A stretch of DNA of 64,000 bases, taken from NCBI GenBank assembly GCA_937873695.1, contig CALMYL010000023.1, positions 1 to 64,000 on the forward strand. The letters are read 5' to 3'. A program made the translations under genes and the position numbers. Below are positions 53,923-62,601 of the stretch, one piece after another. Below the pieces are notes generated by a model that made no database searches, was not told the DNA's origin, and worked only from the letters and a program-made list of their open reading frames with translations. Within the stretch, counting starts at the first letter, position 1; each line of letters starts with the position of its first letter. The stretch comes from an uncultured Ignavibacteria bacterium (GTDB lineage: Bacteria; Bacteroidota; Ignavibacteria; Tepidaquicellales; OLB5).

Positions 53923-55506
53923 TTAATTTAAAGATCGCAGCTTCCTCGAGTTTGCCATCCACCCTGCGGCGTACACGGGCAGTTTCCAGAGTGAGGTGAA
54001 ACGTTTTAAGGGTTCGTGGAGCAATTGGCGGGTGCGGTATTCCTTATGCACGCGTTTGTGCAAAACGCGGTAAAATTCAGTTGAGTAGGTTCCGTCGAAC
54101 ATCATTTCAAAATCATCCGAGAGCTCCCAGTTATGCTTTTTCTTCATCTGTGATGAAACGCGCTCATAGAATTTTGTGCCGGGCAGGGGATATGAGACCG
54201 ATATACCGATATCATCCGGCATAAGATCGTTAACCATTTTAATGGTCTGGTTGATCTCAGTCATTGTTTCACCGGTGTAGCCGAATTGCAGGAAGAAACA
54301 TGTTTTGATGCCGTGTTTTTTCAGCAGGCGGGTTGCTTCGTAAATTTCTTCAATTGTTGTGCCCTTATCCATGGCGTCTAAAATTTTCTGTGAGCCTGAC
54401 TCTGCGCCTATCCAAATAGATTCACACCCCGCATTTGCCAGATGCGAAATATTATCTTCCTTTAGTAAAAGGTCAGCCCGCGATAGACATTTGAATGGAA
54501 GCTTAATATTATCTTTGTTTACGGCTTCCTTAAAATCTTTAACCCAACCGGGCTTAAGCCCGAAGATATCATCACAGAACCAGATATGATCAGCGGAATA
54601 TTTTTCCTTAAGCAGCTTAACCTGACCGGCAATGTATTGTGGTGAGTGCGAGTTATACACCTGCCCGTACACGGGCTTTGCGCACCAGTTACAGTGGAAA
54701 GGGCATCCGCGCGTTGTAACGAGATTTACAGAAAAATACCCGTGATGTTTCAGCCAAAGCTCGCGGTACCTTGCCAGGTCAACAAGCTCCCATGCGGGGT
54801 AGGGCAGGGTGTCGAGTTCCTTTAATACTTTCCGCGGTGCGGTGCGTGTTATTTTGCCGTTTTCGATGAAGGCGAGTCCGTTGATGTTGTGCGGTTGGCT
54901 CTGTTCATGGGATTGCTTCGTCACTTCGTTCCTCGCAAAGGGTGTGTCCACATAAGATTGCTTCGTCGCTGCGCTCCTCGCAAAGGGGGTGTCCTCATAA
55001 GATTGCTTCGTCACTTCGCTGCTCGCAAAGGGGGTGTCCTCATAAGATTGCTTCGTCGCTGCGCTCCTCGCAAACAAATGATCAAGTAATTCACCGAGAG
55101 TATGTTCGCCCTCGCCGCAGATTGCATAATCGACCTTATGATGAAAATATTTCTCCAGGTGGTCAACGCTATCGGAGCCTGATACAATTACAGTGCATCC
55201 GAATTCTTTTGCGATCTCGCTCATGCGGAATGCCGCTTCACGCATCCTGGTCAAGCACATTTTGGTGAGATAGTTGAAAGTATCGTCGTATATCACCATG
55301 TATTTCGGTTTGTGTGTTTCAAGAGATGCCTTCAGGTCCTCTTCGGAATCAGCAAGCATTGTATCAAAGAGTGCAGCGGTGTAACCTTTCTGCATAACGT
55401 ATGCGGCTGCATACAGTGTGCCCAAAGGCGCATAAAGATTCATGTTGCGGAATTCCTTCAGGTCGTGTTTTAAAAAGTACGTATTTGCAAAAAGGATATC
55501 GGTCAA
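53923..55506 (-). CDS. B12-binding-type radical SAM protein with repeat-derived insert
   Basis: A 527-residue enzyme: cobalamin-binding domain (1-140; PLGTLYAAAYVMQKGY, VDYAICGEGEHTL), an odd insert of about 58 residues (146-203) made of four near-identical 15-residue units (TKQSYEDTPF core), and a radical SAM core with CPFHCNWC (about 270), FCDDIFGL and SIWIGAESGSQ. The relative at 43897 has no insert at this point. The insert joins the two domains, where extra length is probably tolerated, so the enzyme may still work. Substrate unknown; the neighbour is a nucleotidyltransferase. Confidence 0.86.
   Translation of the reverse strand: MTDILFANTYFLKHDLKEFRNMNLYAPLGTLYAAAYVMQKGYTAALFDTMLADSEEDLKASLETHKPKYMVIYDDTFNYLTKMCLTRMREAAFRMSEIAKEFGCTVIVSGSDSVDHLEKYFHHKVDYAICGEGEHTLGELLDHLFARSAATKQSYEDTPFASSEVTKQSYEDTPFARSAATKQSYVDTPFARNEVTKQSHEQSQPHNINGLAFIENGKITRTAPRKVLKELDTLPYPAWELVDLARYRELWLKHHGYFSVNLVTTRGCPFHCNWCAKPVYGQVYNSHSPQYIAGQVKLLKEKYSADHIWFCDDIFGLKPGWVKDFKEAVNKDNIKLPFKCLSRADLLLKEDNISHLANAGCESIWIGAESGSQKILDAMDKGTTIEEIYEATRLLKKHGIKTCFFLQFGYTGETMTEINQTIKMVNDLMPDDIGISVSYPLPGTKFYERVSSQMKKKHNWELSDDFEMMFDGTYSTEFYRVLHKRVHKEYRTRQLLHEPLKRFTSLWKLPVYAAGWMANSRKLRSLN
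54892..55071. repeat. Four 45-bp tandem repeats inside a coding region
   Basis: Units of exactly 45 bp (CTTCGTC-CTTCG-TCCTCGCAAAGG-GTGTCC-ATAAGATTG pattern), alternating between a CACTTCG and a GCTGCGC subtype. Being a multiple of three and free of stops, they keep the frame of the radical SAM gene. The CTTCGTC...CTCCTCGCAA core resembles widely scattered intergenic palindromes of related bacteria. Confidence 0.9.
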
Positions 55507-55558
55507 TTGGTTAATTGGCTAATTGGTTTTAATGTTGAACTGTGAATGGGTAATATAT

Positions 55559-56485
55559 TTAATTTCCGGATTCCAGGTTAAATTCCTGCAGTTTTTGGCT
55601 GTACATGCTGAGAATTTTTTTCTGCATGTTGCCGGGATGCGTTTTGGAAACGGTTTCGGTTGATTTGAACATGTGGTTGCGCTCGCTATCCGGCAGCTTA
55701 GGGTATTTTTTCTTCCAGTGTTTACGGGTCATGCACATTAGTTTTCTATCAATTGCAGCGGCAAATTTTCCCGGCATAAAAAATTCAATTAACCGCTGTA
55801 TTTTACTTTTGCGGTTGTTGACTTTGCATCCGCTTGTGTGCAGCATCGGGTCGCATAAAATATAATTCGGGAAGTATTCCTTCACCCAATCGTTTTGCTT
55901 TATGAATTCATTCAGCAATTCAGTATTGTAAGCAGCTTTTATTGTAGCAATTTCTGTTGCGGTAAAAATGTTTCGCTCGGTGATAACAAGATTATCTTCA
56001 GTGATGTAATAATTTATACAAAAGAACTTATAGCTGTTCAAGAAAAAGATCTTTTTGAAGAGCATTAACATGCTTCTGGATATCCACAAACGGTTTTTGG
56101 CGGTAATTAACATGAAGTCAAGATCGCTTGTATGGTCACTGGAATTTTTTGAAAGGCTTCCTGTAACAAACACGGCCCTTACAAAAGGAAAACGTTTTAT
56201 CAGGTGAGTTACCAATGCTGCCTGTTTCCACATTTTTTGCGAATAGTTTTCCTTTTCAATGCGCCGTTTTACATTTTCTTGCGCAGGTTTTATATAGTAA
56301 TACCCGTCTTTTTCAGCAAAAGGAGCATTTTCATTTTCAGCGGTTTCCCTCAGGAAGTTTTCTACATCCTTTTTTGCAATGGAATTGCGCGGAAGAAATG
56401 AAAATATCTCATCCGTTTTGAGCGGATGAGAGAAAATATCGTAATAAAGCAGTGTTTTGGTAATATTTTTCTGAAGTTCTTCCAT
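55559..56485 (-). CDS. Nucleotidyltransferase-fold protein
   Basis: A 308-residue protein. An amino-terminal winged-helix-like part (about 1-85; LLYYDIFSHPLKTDEIFSFL) is followed by a nucleotidyltransferase active-site motif VTGSLSKNSSDHTSDLDFMLIT (about 110-130; GS and D-x-D). A helical carboxyl half contains a basic region (FAAAIDRKLMCMTRKHWKKKYP). Such proteins add nucleotides to RNA, antibiotics or sugars; the target is unknown. It lies 52 nt upstream of the radical SAM gene on the same strand and may be its partner. Confidence 0.8.
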   Translation of the reverse strand: MEELQKNITKTLLYYDIFSHPLKTDEIFSFLPRNSIAKKDVENFLRETAENENAPFAEKDGYYYIKPAQENVKRRIEKENYSQKMWKQAALVTHLIKRFPFVRAVFVTGSLSKNSSDHTSDLDFMLITAKNRLWISRSMLMLFKKIFFLNSYKFFCINYYITEDNLVITERNIFTATEIATIKAAYNTELLNEFIKQNDWVKEYFPNYILCDPMLHTSGCKVNNRKSKIQRLIEFFMPGKFAAAIDRKLMCMTRKHWKKKYPKLPDSERNHMFKSTETVSKTHPGNMQKKILSMYSQKLQEFNLESGN

Positions 56486-56655
56486 TGTGATAGCTGAAAT
56501 TTCTACATAAATTATGAATTATGCAATATTTATCTAAATCCTATCATTAGCTGTAATATACTACTATAAAACGTCATATTTTTTTAGTATAAATTATTTA
56601 TGTAACTTTGTAACTGCAATAGATAAAAAACTTAATAGAGAAGTAACCGGGATCA

Positions 56656-57348
56656 ATGTTAACAGAAAATTTAAAGAGAGTTTACATATTTTCAGGGCTT
56701 GATGAAACTGAACTTGAAACACTTTCTAAAATAGTGAAGCAAAAAACTTTCAACAAGGGTGATATCATTTTTTTTGATACTGAGCCTTATCTTGGATTTT
56801 ATATCACGGTTACCGGACTTGTAAAGATATATAAAATTTCCAAAGACGGGAAAGAACACATCCTTCATCTTATATCAGCGTTCAATACATTTGCTGAAGT
56901 ACCATTGTTTGAAAATTTTAACGAGATATTTGAAGAGAGCTTCCGATATCCCGCAAACGCTATGGCGCTTGAAGATGATACCCGAGTGATACTTATTCCC
57001 GCAAGGCAGTTCAGGGAACTGCTTGAAAAGGATACCAAGATATGCATTAAGATGGTATCGGGTTTCGCAAAGAGGCTTCGGCATATGAATCACCACATAG
57101 AAGAGCTCACGCTTAAGGATGTAACACGCCGAGTAGCCGGGTATATACTTACAGAGCAGGGCAAAGCAAAAGCTAACGATTCAATTTCGCTAAACATCAG
57201 CAAGAATGATCTAGCGGCGTACCTTGGTACAATACCCGAGACACTTTCGCGTACGTTGAAGAAACTACAGGACGAGGATATGATAACCGTGGATGGTAAG
57301 GTGATTAAGATATGTGATATGGACAGGTTAAAGGATTTTGTGGTGTGA
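56656..57348 (+). CDS. Crp/Fnr family regulator, DNR/NNR-like
   Basis: A 230-residue transcription factor with an amino-terminal cyclic-nucleotide-type sensor domain (about 10-120), a long dimer helix (about 125-150) and a carboxyl helix-turn-helix (DLAAYLGTIPETLSRTLKKLQ, about 188-208). The four-cysteine cluster of FNR is absent, so direct oxygen sensing is unlikely; DNR-type proteins sense NO through heme. The ETLSR recognition helix fits TTGAT/TTGAC half-sites, exactly as found upstream of ric at 57901. A possible -7 element TAACTTTG is at 56603-56610. Confidence 0.88.
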   Translation: MLTENLKRVYIFSGLDETELETLSKIVKQKTFNKGDIIFFDTEPYLGFYITVTGLVKIYKISKDGKEHILHLISAFNTFAEVPLFENFNEIFEESFRYPANAMALEDDTRVILIPARQFRELLEKDTKICIKMVSGFAKRLRHMNHHIEELTLKDVTRRVAGYILTEQGKAKANDSISLNISKNDLAAYLGTIPETLSRTLKKLQDEDMITVDGKVIKICDMDRLKDFVV

Positions 57349-57466
57349 GTGAATTGAGTTAGAAATAAATGGTTTTTTTTAAGGGTACAATTGCTTTTTT
57401 TGTTCTACAAAATCCCTTCGGAAAATTTCTGCTGTTCAAGATATGGCCAAGTGCTATGATAAGATT

Positions 57467-57830
57467 AAATTGGGACTAAAGTCCCTTTTTTGTTATTCTT
57501 TTTCCCCGCCCTAAAGGGCGGGGCTAATCAAATTTATGGAAGAATTTCAGAGACAAATGAATAATCCAAATTTATAAGTCTGCAGCATTTTCCCCTGATT
57601 TATTAATTTCCGGTTTATGATAATTTTCAATAAGGCGATAAGACTTTTGAAGTCTGATGGTGCTAAATGATCTTCAAGGAGAATTTCAGTCAGGGCTAAA
57701 GCCCCATTTCAGTGTAGAATCGCATTATCCCCGGCTTAAAACCCGGGGTTAACAAAGTTCTGAGGCAAACTAGTAACGTCCTCTTCTTTTGTTATTCTTA
57801 ATCCTCGCCTTAAAGAGCGGAGGGTTTATC
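57467..57830. repeat. Palindromic repeats between the regulator and the nos cluster
   Basis: GGGACTAAAGTCCC followed by T6 (57472-57491), CCCCGCCC-TAAA-GGGCGGGG (57505-57524), GGGCT-AAA-GCCCC and CCCCGG-CTTAAAAC-CCGGGG (57697-57748), and a weaker CGCCTTAAAGAGCG. The first could terminate the regulator transcript. Bases 57687-57770 are an inverted near-copy of 27905-27985. No gene lies between 57349 and 57985. Confidence 0.75.
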
Positions 57831-57900
57831 AATTAAATCCCTTATTTCTGAACCATCTTAAATATATAATAATTTATTATTTACGCAATAATTTTTAGTA

Positions 57901-57944
57901 TTGACTTAAGTCAAAGGGATACTCACATCTGTTAGGTAAATTTG
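57901..57944 (+). promoter_or_regulatory. FNR/DNR box plus -7 element driving the ric-nos cluster
   Basis: The perfect palindrome TTGAC-TTAA-GTCAA (57901-57914) fits the FNR/DNR consensus TTGAT-N4-ATCAA. A perfect TAnnTTTG element (TAAATTTG, 57937-57944) follows. If transcription starts about 5 nt later, the box is centred at -41.5, the classic activating position, replacing the -33 element. The ric start codon is 72 nt after the box. The regulator at 56656 is the natural candidate to bind it. Confidence 0.85.
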
Positions 57945-57985
57945 TATCAGAAAAGAAAACCAGTATAATTTTAAGGAGTATAAAA

Positions 57986-58723
57986 ATGCTGATACAAAAG
58001 GATTCAAAAATAGGTGAAGTGGTTGCCGAAAATTTTCATGCTGCAAAAGTATTTGAAAGCCACGGTTTGGATTTCTGCTGCGGCGGAAAAAGGACCATAG
58101 AAGATGCCTGCAGAACCAAGGGCGTTGATACCAACAGTCTTTTGGCCGAGCTGAAGAAACTGAATGCCAACAATCCATCCTCAACTCATTTTGATAAGTG
58201 GGAAGCAGATTTTCTGACAGATTACATTATCAACAATCACCACGCTTACGTTAACAATGCAGTATCAACTATAGAGCATCACCTGCAGAAAGTTGTGAGC
58301 GCTCACGGAGCAAGACACCCGGAAGTTTGCAGCATAGAATCAATTTTCACAGAACTAAAAAATGAACTTCTTGAGCATATGGCAAAAGAAGAACGCATGC
58401 TGTTTCCGTATATAAAGAAATTAAGCTTCGCGATGAAGAATTCCATCGAAATGCCGGCAGCGCCCTTCGGCTCGGTTGATAACCCGATTAAGGTTATGGA
58501 ATCAGAACACGATAATGCGGGACTGCTGCTTAAGAAGATGAACGCGCTATCAGACGGTTACATTCCCCCGCAGGACGCCTGCGCGACTTTCCGCGTGCTT
58601 TACGGTGAGCTCAGGGAATTTGAGGAAGACCTGCATATGCATATTCATTTAGAAAACAATGTACTTTTCCCTAAAGCAAAAACGATGGAAGAGAAGCTGA
58701 ATAAAATTTATACAACATTATAA
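57986..58723 (+). CDS. ric: Iron-sulfur cluster repair di-iron protein (RIC/ScdA/YtfE)
   Basis: A 245-residue protein of the RIC family, which repairs iron-sulfur clusters damaged by NO or oxidants. The amino ScdA_N domain is present (VFESHGLDFCCGGKRTIEDAC, with the conserved CCGG). The hemerythrin-like part carries di-iron ligands in NNHHAYV, EHHLQKV, AHGARHPE, EHMAKEERMLFPYI, ESEHDNAG and HIHLENNVLFPKA. AAGGAG lies about 9 nt before the ATG. As the first gene after the FNR/DNR box, it links NO defence to N2O respiration. Confidence 0.93.
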   Translation: MLIQKDSKIGEVVAENFHAAKVFESHGLDFCCGGKRTIEDACRTKGVDTNSLLAELKKLNANNPSSTHFDKWEADFLTDYIINNHHAYVNNAVSTIEHHLQKVVSAHGARHPEVCSIESIFTELKNELLEHMAKEERMLFPYIKKLSFAMKNSIEMPAAPFGSVDNPIKVMESEHDNAGLLLKKMNALSDGYIPPQDACATFRVLYGELREFEEDLHMHIHLENNVLFPKAKTMEEKLNKIYTTL

Positions 58724-58755
58724 AAATAAATAATATCAAGGAAGGTTTAAATAAA

Positions 58756-59202
58756 ATGAAAGAATTAAAATTAAACATTAAAAGTATATCAGCAGTGATA
58801 TTAACCCTTACAATAGGTGTTTTTATTCTGAACGGATGCGGCAAAACAGAGGAGTTTGGCGTTGGTCCGGTAAAAGAAGAATTGAAACTTGCCCCGGTTG
58901 ATGCGAATCTTTATACAAAGGGAGAGCAGATTTACACGACAAAATGCGTAGCCTGTCATAAATTCGGCTCAAGGCTTGTGGGTCCGCCGCTCAAAGATGT
59001 TACCAAACGCAGAAGACCGGAATGGATAATGAACCAGATACTGAATCCTTTAGAGATGACACAGAAAGATAAGGTATCAAAAGAACTTTTTGCCCAGTAC
59101 CTTGTTCAGATGACTTTTCAGGATGTAACAATGGATGACGCAAGGGCGCTGCTTGAATATATGAGAGCAGTTGACGAAGGAAAAGTTACACCAAAAGAAT
59201 AA
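58756..59202 (+). CDS. Lipoprotein c-type cytochrome of the nos cluster
   Basis: A 148-residue membrane-anchored monoheme cytochrome c. The lipobox is ILNGC (Cys28); the heme motif is CVACH (Cys64, Cys67, His68); a later Met in YLVQMTFQDVTM is the probable sixth ligand. The position right before nosZ suggests it passes electrons to N2O reductase, as NosC-type cytochromes do in clade II clusters. AAGG-type ribosome site at 58740. It is 33 nt after ric. Confidence 0.9.
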   Translation: MKELKLNIKSISAVILTLTIGVFILNGCGKTEEFGVGPVKEELKLAPVDANLYTKGEQIYTTKCVACHKFGSRLVGPPLKDVTKRRRPEWIMNQILNPLEMTQKDKVSKELFAQYLVQMTFQDVTMDDARALLEYMRAVDEGKVTPKE

Positions 59203-59295
59203 CTTTTGCAGATAACAAAGAGCAAATAACAAAAAACAAATAGTAAAGTGGAAAAAGCAAATAAAAACGGTTCTATAATTAAGGAGATAACCAAA

Positions 59296-61323
59296 ATGAA
59301 ATTCAATGTAAAGAATTTCTCAAAACAAGTAATGTCCCGGGCAGCATCATCATCCATATTACCGCCAATCACAGCGGGACTTATACTGGCAATAACATTT
59401 TCAGTAATACTGCTTGCAGGCTGCGGAAAAAAAGACGGCTCCACCACTCTGAATATGAGCGAAGATGCTGCAAATAAAGTATATGTTCCGCCGGGAAAAT
59501 ATGACGAATTTTATTCATTCGTATCAGGCGGATTCAGCGGGCAGCTATCTGTTTACGGTCTTCCATCCGGCAGGCTCTTCAGGGTTATTCCCGTGTTTTC
59601 AGTTGACCCTGAAAAAGGATGGGGATACACCGAAGAAACCAAGCCAATGTTAATGACATCACATGGTTTTATCCCATGGGATGACGCCCACCATCCCGAA
59701 CTTTCAATGACAGATGGAGTTCCTGACGGTAAATGGGTTTTTATAAACGGCAACAATACGCCCAGGATAGCAAGGATTGATCTAAAGACATTCCGCACGG
59801 CAGAGATTCTTGAAATACCAAATAGTGCAGGGAATCATTCTTCACCATTCACTACTGAAAATTCCGAATATGTAGTATGCGGAACACGGTTCAGTATTCC
59901 GATAAATGAGCTTGATGTATCAATTGATTCTTACAGGGAAAAATTCAGCGGTACGGTAAGTTTCATAAAGGTAGATCAGAACAACGGGAATATGAATATT
60001 GCATTCCAGATAATGTCGCCGCCTTTTGATTATGACTTAAGCCATGCAGGCAAGGGTCCTTCACATGACTGGTTCTTCTTTTCATGCTATAACACAGAAG
60101 AAGCGTACACATTACTTGAAGTTAACGCAAGCCAGAAGGATAAAGATTTTATCATGGCTGTAAACTGGAAAAAAGCAGAAGAATACCTGGTCCAGGGAAA
60201 AGGCAAAGAGAAAGAGGCTGAATATTATCATAATACATATAGTGATGTAACACATAGCGCGAAAAGTGAAGTGCTTAAAGCAGTAAAAATGCTTGATCCT
60301 AAAGACTGCCCGGGAATGATATACTATATTCCATGTCCTAAATCGCCCCATGGAATAGATGTTGACCCGAGCGGGGAGTATATGGTTGGCGGAGGAAAAC
60401 TTTCTACTGTAATACCGGTTTTTTCATTCACCAAAATGATAAAAGCAATTGAAAACAAGGAATTTGACGGAGATGTAGGCGGAATTCCTGTAATAAAATA
60501 TGAATCAGCTTTGCACGGTGAAGTACAGAAACCGGGATTGGGTCCCCTGCATACAGAATTTGACGATAAAGGATTCGCTTATACATCAATGTTTGTAAGC
60601 AGTGAGGTTGTTAAATGGAATGTAAAAACGCTTGAAGTTGTTGACAGGGCTCCTTCATTTTATTCTGTTGGGCATATAAATATTCCCGGCGGAGACAGTA
60701 AAAAACCATGGGGTAAGTACTTAATGGTGCTGAACAAGATCACGAAAGATCGTTTTTTACCAACCGGACCCGAACTGACCCAGTCATGCCAGCTTTATGA
60801 TATATCAGGCGAGAAGATGAAACTGCTTTTAGATTTCCCGACAATTGGTGAGCCGCATTACGCACAGTCATGCCCTGCTGATCTTATCATGAATAACTCG
60901 GTCAAGATATTCAAACTTGATGAGAACAAACATCCTGATGCGATAAAATCAGTTAACGACGCAAGGGTAGAAAGAAGAGGAAATGAAGTTCATGTTTATG
61001 TTGGAATGGTAAGATCGCATTTTACCCCGGATAACATTGAAGGAATTAAGATCGGCGATAAAGTATTTTTCCATGTGACAAATATGGAGCAGGACTGGGA
61101 TATACCGCATGGCTTTGCAGTGAAAGGAAACAACACGGCTGAAATGCTGATAATGCCGGGTGAAACCCAGACCATTACATGGGAACCTAAGGTAGCGACA
61201 GTGTATCCATTCTACTGCACTGATTTCTGCAGCGCGCTGCACCAGGAAATGCAGGGATACATAAGAGTACAGCCCGCAAATTCAAGCGGGGAGATTAAAT
61301 TTTCGATGGGTGTAAAGAAATAA
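59296..61323 (+). CDS. nosZ: Nitrous-oxide reductase, Sec-type (clade II), lipoprotein-like
   Basis: About 675 residues, reducing N2O to N2. All seven CuZ histidines can be pointed to: DAHHPE (two), DLSHAGKG, SPHGIDV, GPLHTEF, SVGHINI, GEPHYAQ. The CuA domain has DIPHGF and CTDFCSALHQEM. The amino end has no twin-arginine motif; a hydrophobic signal ends in LLAGC, so it is Sec-exported and probably lipid-anchored. A GTG at 59248 is possible, but AAGGAG at 59281-59286 supports the ATG at 59296. It lies within the FNR/DNR-controlled cluster. Confidence 0.96.
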   Translation: MKFNVKNFSKQVMSRAASSSILPPITAGLILAITFSVILLAGCGKKDGSTTLNMSEDAANKVYVPPGKYDEFYSFVSGGFSGQLSVYGLPSGRLFRVIPVFSVDPEKGWGYTEETKPMLMTSHGFIPWDDAHHPELSMTDGVPDGKWVFINGNNTPRIARIDLKTFRTAEILEIPNSAGNHSSPFTTENSEYVVCGTRFSIPINELDVSIDSYREKFSGTVSFIKVDQNNGNMNIAFQIMSPPFDYDLSHAGKGPSHDWFFFSCYNTEEAYTLLEVNASQKDKDFIMAVNWKKAEEYLVQGKGKEKEAEYYHNTYSDVTHSAKSEVLKAVKMLDPKDCPGMIYYIPCPKSPHGIDVDPSGEYMVGGGKLSTVIPVFSFTKMIKAIENKEFDGDVGGIPVIKYESALHGEVQKPGLGPLHTEFDDKGFAYTSMFVSSEVVKWNVKTLEVVDRAPSFYSVGHINIPGGDSKKPWGKYLMVLNKITKDRFLPTGPELTQSCQLYDISGEKMKLLLDFPTIGEPHYAQSCPADLIMNNSVKIFKLDENKHPDAIKSVNDARVERRGNEVHVYVGMVRSHFTPDNIEGIKIGDKVFFHVTNMEQDWDIPHGFAVKGNNTAEMLIMPGETQTITWEPKVATVYPFYCTDFCSALHQEMQGYIRVQPANSSGEIKFSMGVKK

Positions 61324-61335
61324 AGTTATGGCCTA

Positions 61336-61362
61336 ACCCCCCTTCCCAACTTGGGAGGGGGG
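61336..61362. repeat. Strong hairpin between nosZ and the next nos gene
   Basis: CCCCCTTCCCAA / TTGGGAGGGGG, nearly perfect, 13 nt after the nosZ stop and without a T run. It may lower read-through or protect nosZ mRNA from 3' decay. Confidence 0.7.
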
Positions 61363-61378
61363 ATAAAGGACTAAGAAA

Positions 61379-62038
61379 ATGAAAAAGATAACTAAAATAT
61401 TAATTATAGCATCCTCTCTTGCAATGATAGCGGCATTTTTTACCCCGATCTGGATGATAGATCTTGAAGCGCCGCAGTATCCCGAAGGTTTGGGAATGCA
61501 GATATGGATAAATAAAATTACGGGCGACCTTAACACAATAAACGGATTGAATCATTACATTGGTATGAAAAAGATCGAGCCTGATTCAATAAAAGAGCTT
61601 ACCATTATGCCATTTGTCCTTGGATTTTTGATCGCAATGGGAGCTGTAACAGGTATAGCCGGCAGAAAAAAATTACTTGGTGCTTTTGTAATAATATTCC
61701 TGATTGCAGGAATAGCAGGCGGCGTGGATTTTTATATGTGGGAGTATGATTACGGGCATGACCTTGACCCGACTGCGGCAATTATTGTACCTGGGATGAG
61801 CTACCAGCCGCCTCTGTTCGGAAGCAAACAGCTTCTGAACTTTGTAGCGCGCTCATACCCTGATACAGGAGGCTGGATAGTGATTGGCACGGGAATTCTT
61901 GCAGTACTCCTATATTTTTATGAGTTAAAATTCAATAAAAGAATATCAGAGAAGACTGTTTTAAGCATAAAACCGGCAGAGGGAAATATGGTAGAGAAAA
62001 CAGCGAAGGAGAATGTAAATGAACTCAAAATGGCATAA
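61379..62038 (+). CDS. NosB-like integral membrane protein of the nos cluster
   Basis: A 219-residue protein with four hydrophobic helices (about 5-25, 75-95, 98-118, 163-182) and a periplasmic loop between the first two (WMIDLEAPQYPEGLGMQIWI). Its place between nosZ and nosL and its four-helix layout fit the NosB protein seen in clade II nos clusters such as that of Wolinella; this identity is inferred. The exact role is unknown, probably in NosZ maturation or electron supply. The end overlaps nosL by 20 nt. Confidence 0.75.
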   Translation: MKKITKILIIASSLAMIAAFFTPIWMIDLEAPQYPEGLGMQIWINKITGDLNTINGLNHYIGMKKIEPDSIKELTIMPFVLGFLIAMGAVTGIAGRKKLLGAFVIIFLIAGIAGGVDFYMWEYDYGHDLDPTAAIIVPGMSYQPPLFGSKQLLNFVARSYPDTGGWIVIGTGILAVLLYFYELKFNKRISEKTVLSIKPAEGNMVEKTAKENVNELKMA

Positions 62039-62483
62039 AGCGGTCTTTGGTTTATTGCTTGCCGTAATGGGATTTACGAATTCAGCATGCAGTACTGATC
62101 CAGAAGAGATAAACTTTGGTACCGATCAGTGTTCATTATGCAGGATGAATATTTCGGAGCACCGCTTTGGTGCTGAAATTGTTACAAAAAAAGGAAAGAT
62201 ATTCAAGTATGATGCGGCTGAATGTATGTTCAACGCATTGAGTTTAGGAAACATAAACTATAATGATGCAGCAGGATTCTATGTTATTGATGCATCGAAT
62301 CCCAAACAATTAATTGACGGCGTTACAGCATCGTATTTGATTAGTGAAAAGCTGCCAAGTCCCATGGGCGCGAACCTATCGGCATACAGCAAAAAAAGCG
62401 ATGCAGAGGGAAATCAGAAGCAGCATGGCGGTGAATTGAAAACATGGGAAGATTTGCTTGTTATGTTTAAGGTGGGTAAGTAG
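62019..62483 (+). CDS. nosL: NosL copper chaperone lipoprotein
   Basis: A 154-residue lipoprotein with lipobox NSAC (Cys24) and the Cu(I)-binding motif QCSLCRMNIS (Cys38, Cys41, Met43). The remaining segments (FGAEIVTKKGKIFKYDAAECMF, LPSPMGANLSAY, HGGELKTWEDLL) are typical of NosL, which delivers copper to NosZ in the periplasm. The start codon lies within the end of the upstream membrane-protein gene, so translation is probably coupled. The stop codon is the first part of a 9-bp tandem repeat. Confidence 0.93.
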   Translation: MNSKWHKAVFGLLLAVMGFTNSACSTDPEEINFGTDQCSLCRMNISEHRFGAEIVTKKGKIFKYDAAECMFNALSLGNINYNDAAGFYVIDASNPKQLIDGVTASYLISEKLPSPMGANLSAYSKKSDAEGNQKQHGGELKTWEDLLVMFKVGK

Positions 62484-62551
62484 AGTGTATAGAGTGTGTT
62501 GAGTGTGTAGAGTGTGTTGAGTGTGTAGAGTGTGTTGAGTAGGTTGAGTAG
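62483..62551. repeat. 9-bp tandem repeat between nosL and nosD
   Basis: About 7.7 units of GAGTGTG(T/A)(T/A), alternating GAGTGTGTT and GAGTGTGTA, so the higher period is 18 bp. It begins at the last base of the nosL stop codon and ends 50 nt before nosD. Such runs can change length by slippage. Confidence 0.92.
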
Positions 62552-62601
62552 AAAAGAGTTTAATGTTTAATAAGAAGTTTGGGTTTCACAAATAAAGAAA
62601 A

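Noticed and set aside
54892-55071. Four regular repeats considered as a CRISPR array
   Set aside because: Units are 45-bp direct tandem copies with no unique spacers, in frame inside a gene.
62483-62551. 9-bp tandem run considered as iterons of an origin
   Set aside because: No rep gene, DnaA boxes or AT-rich unwinding element nearby; it lies inside the nos cluster.
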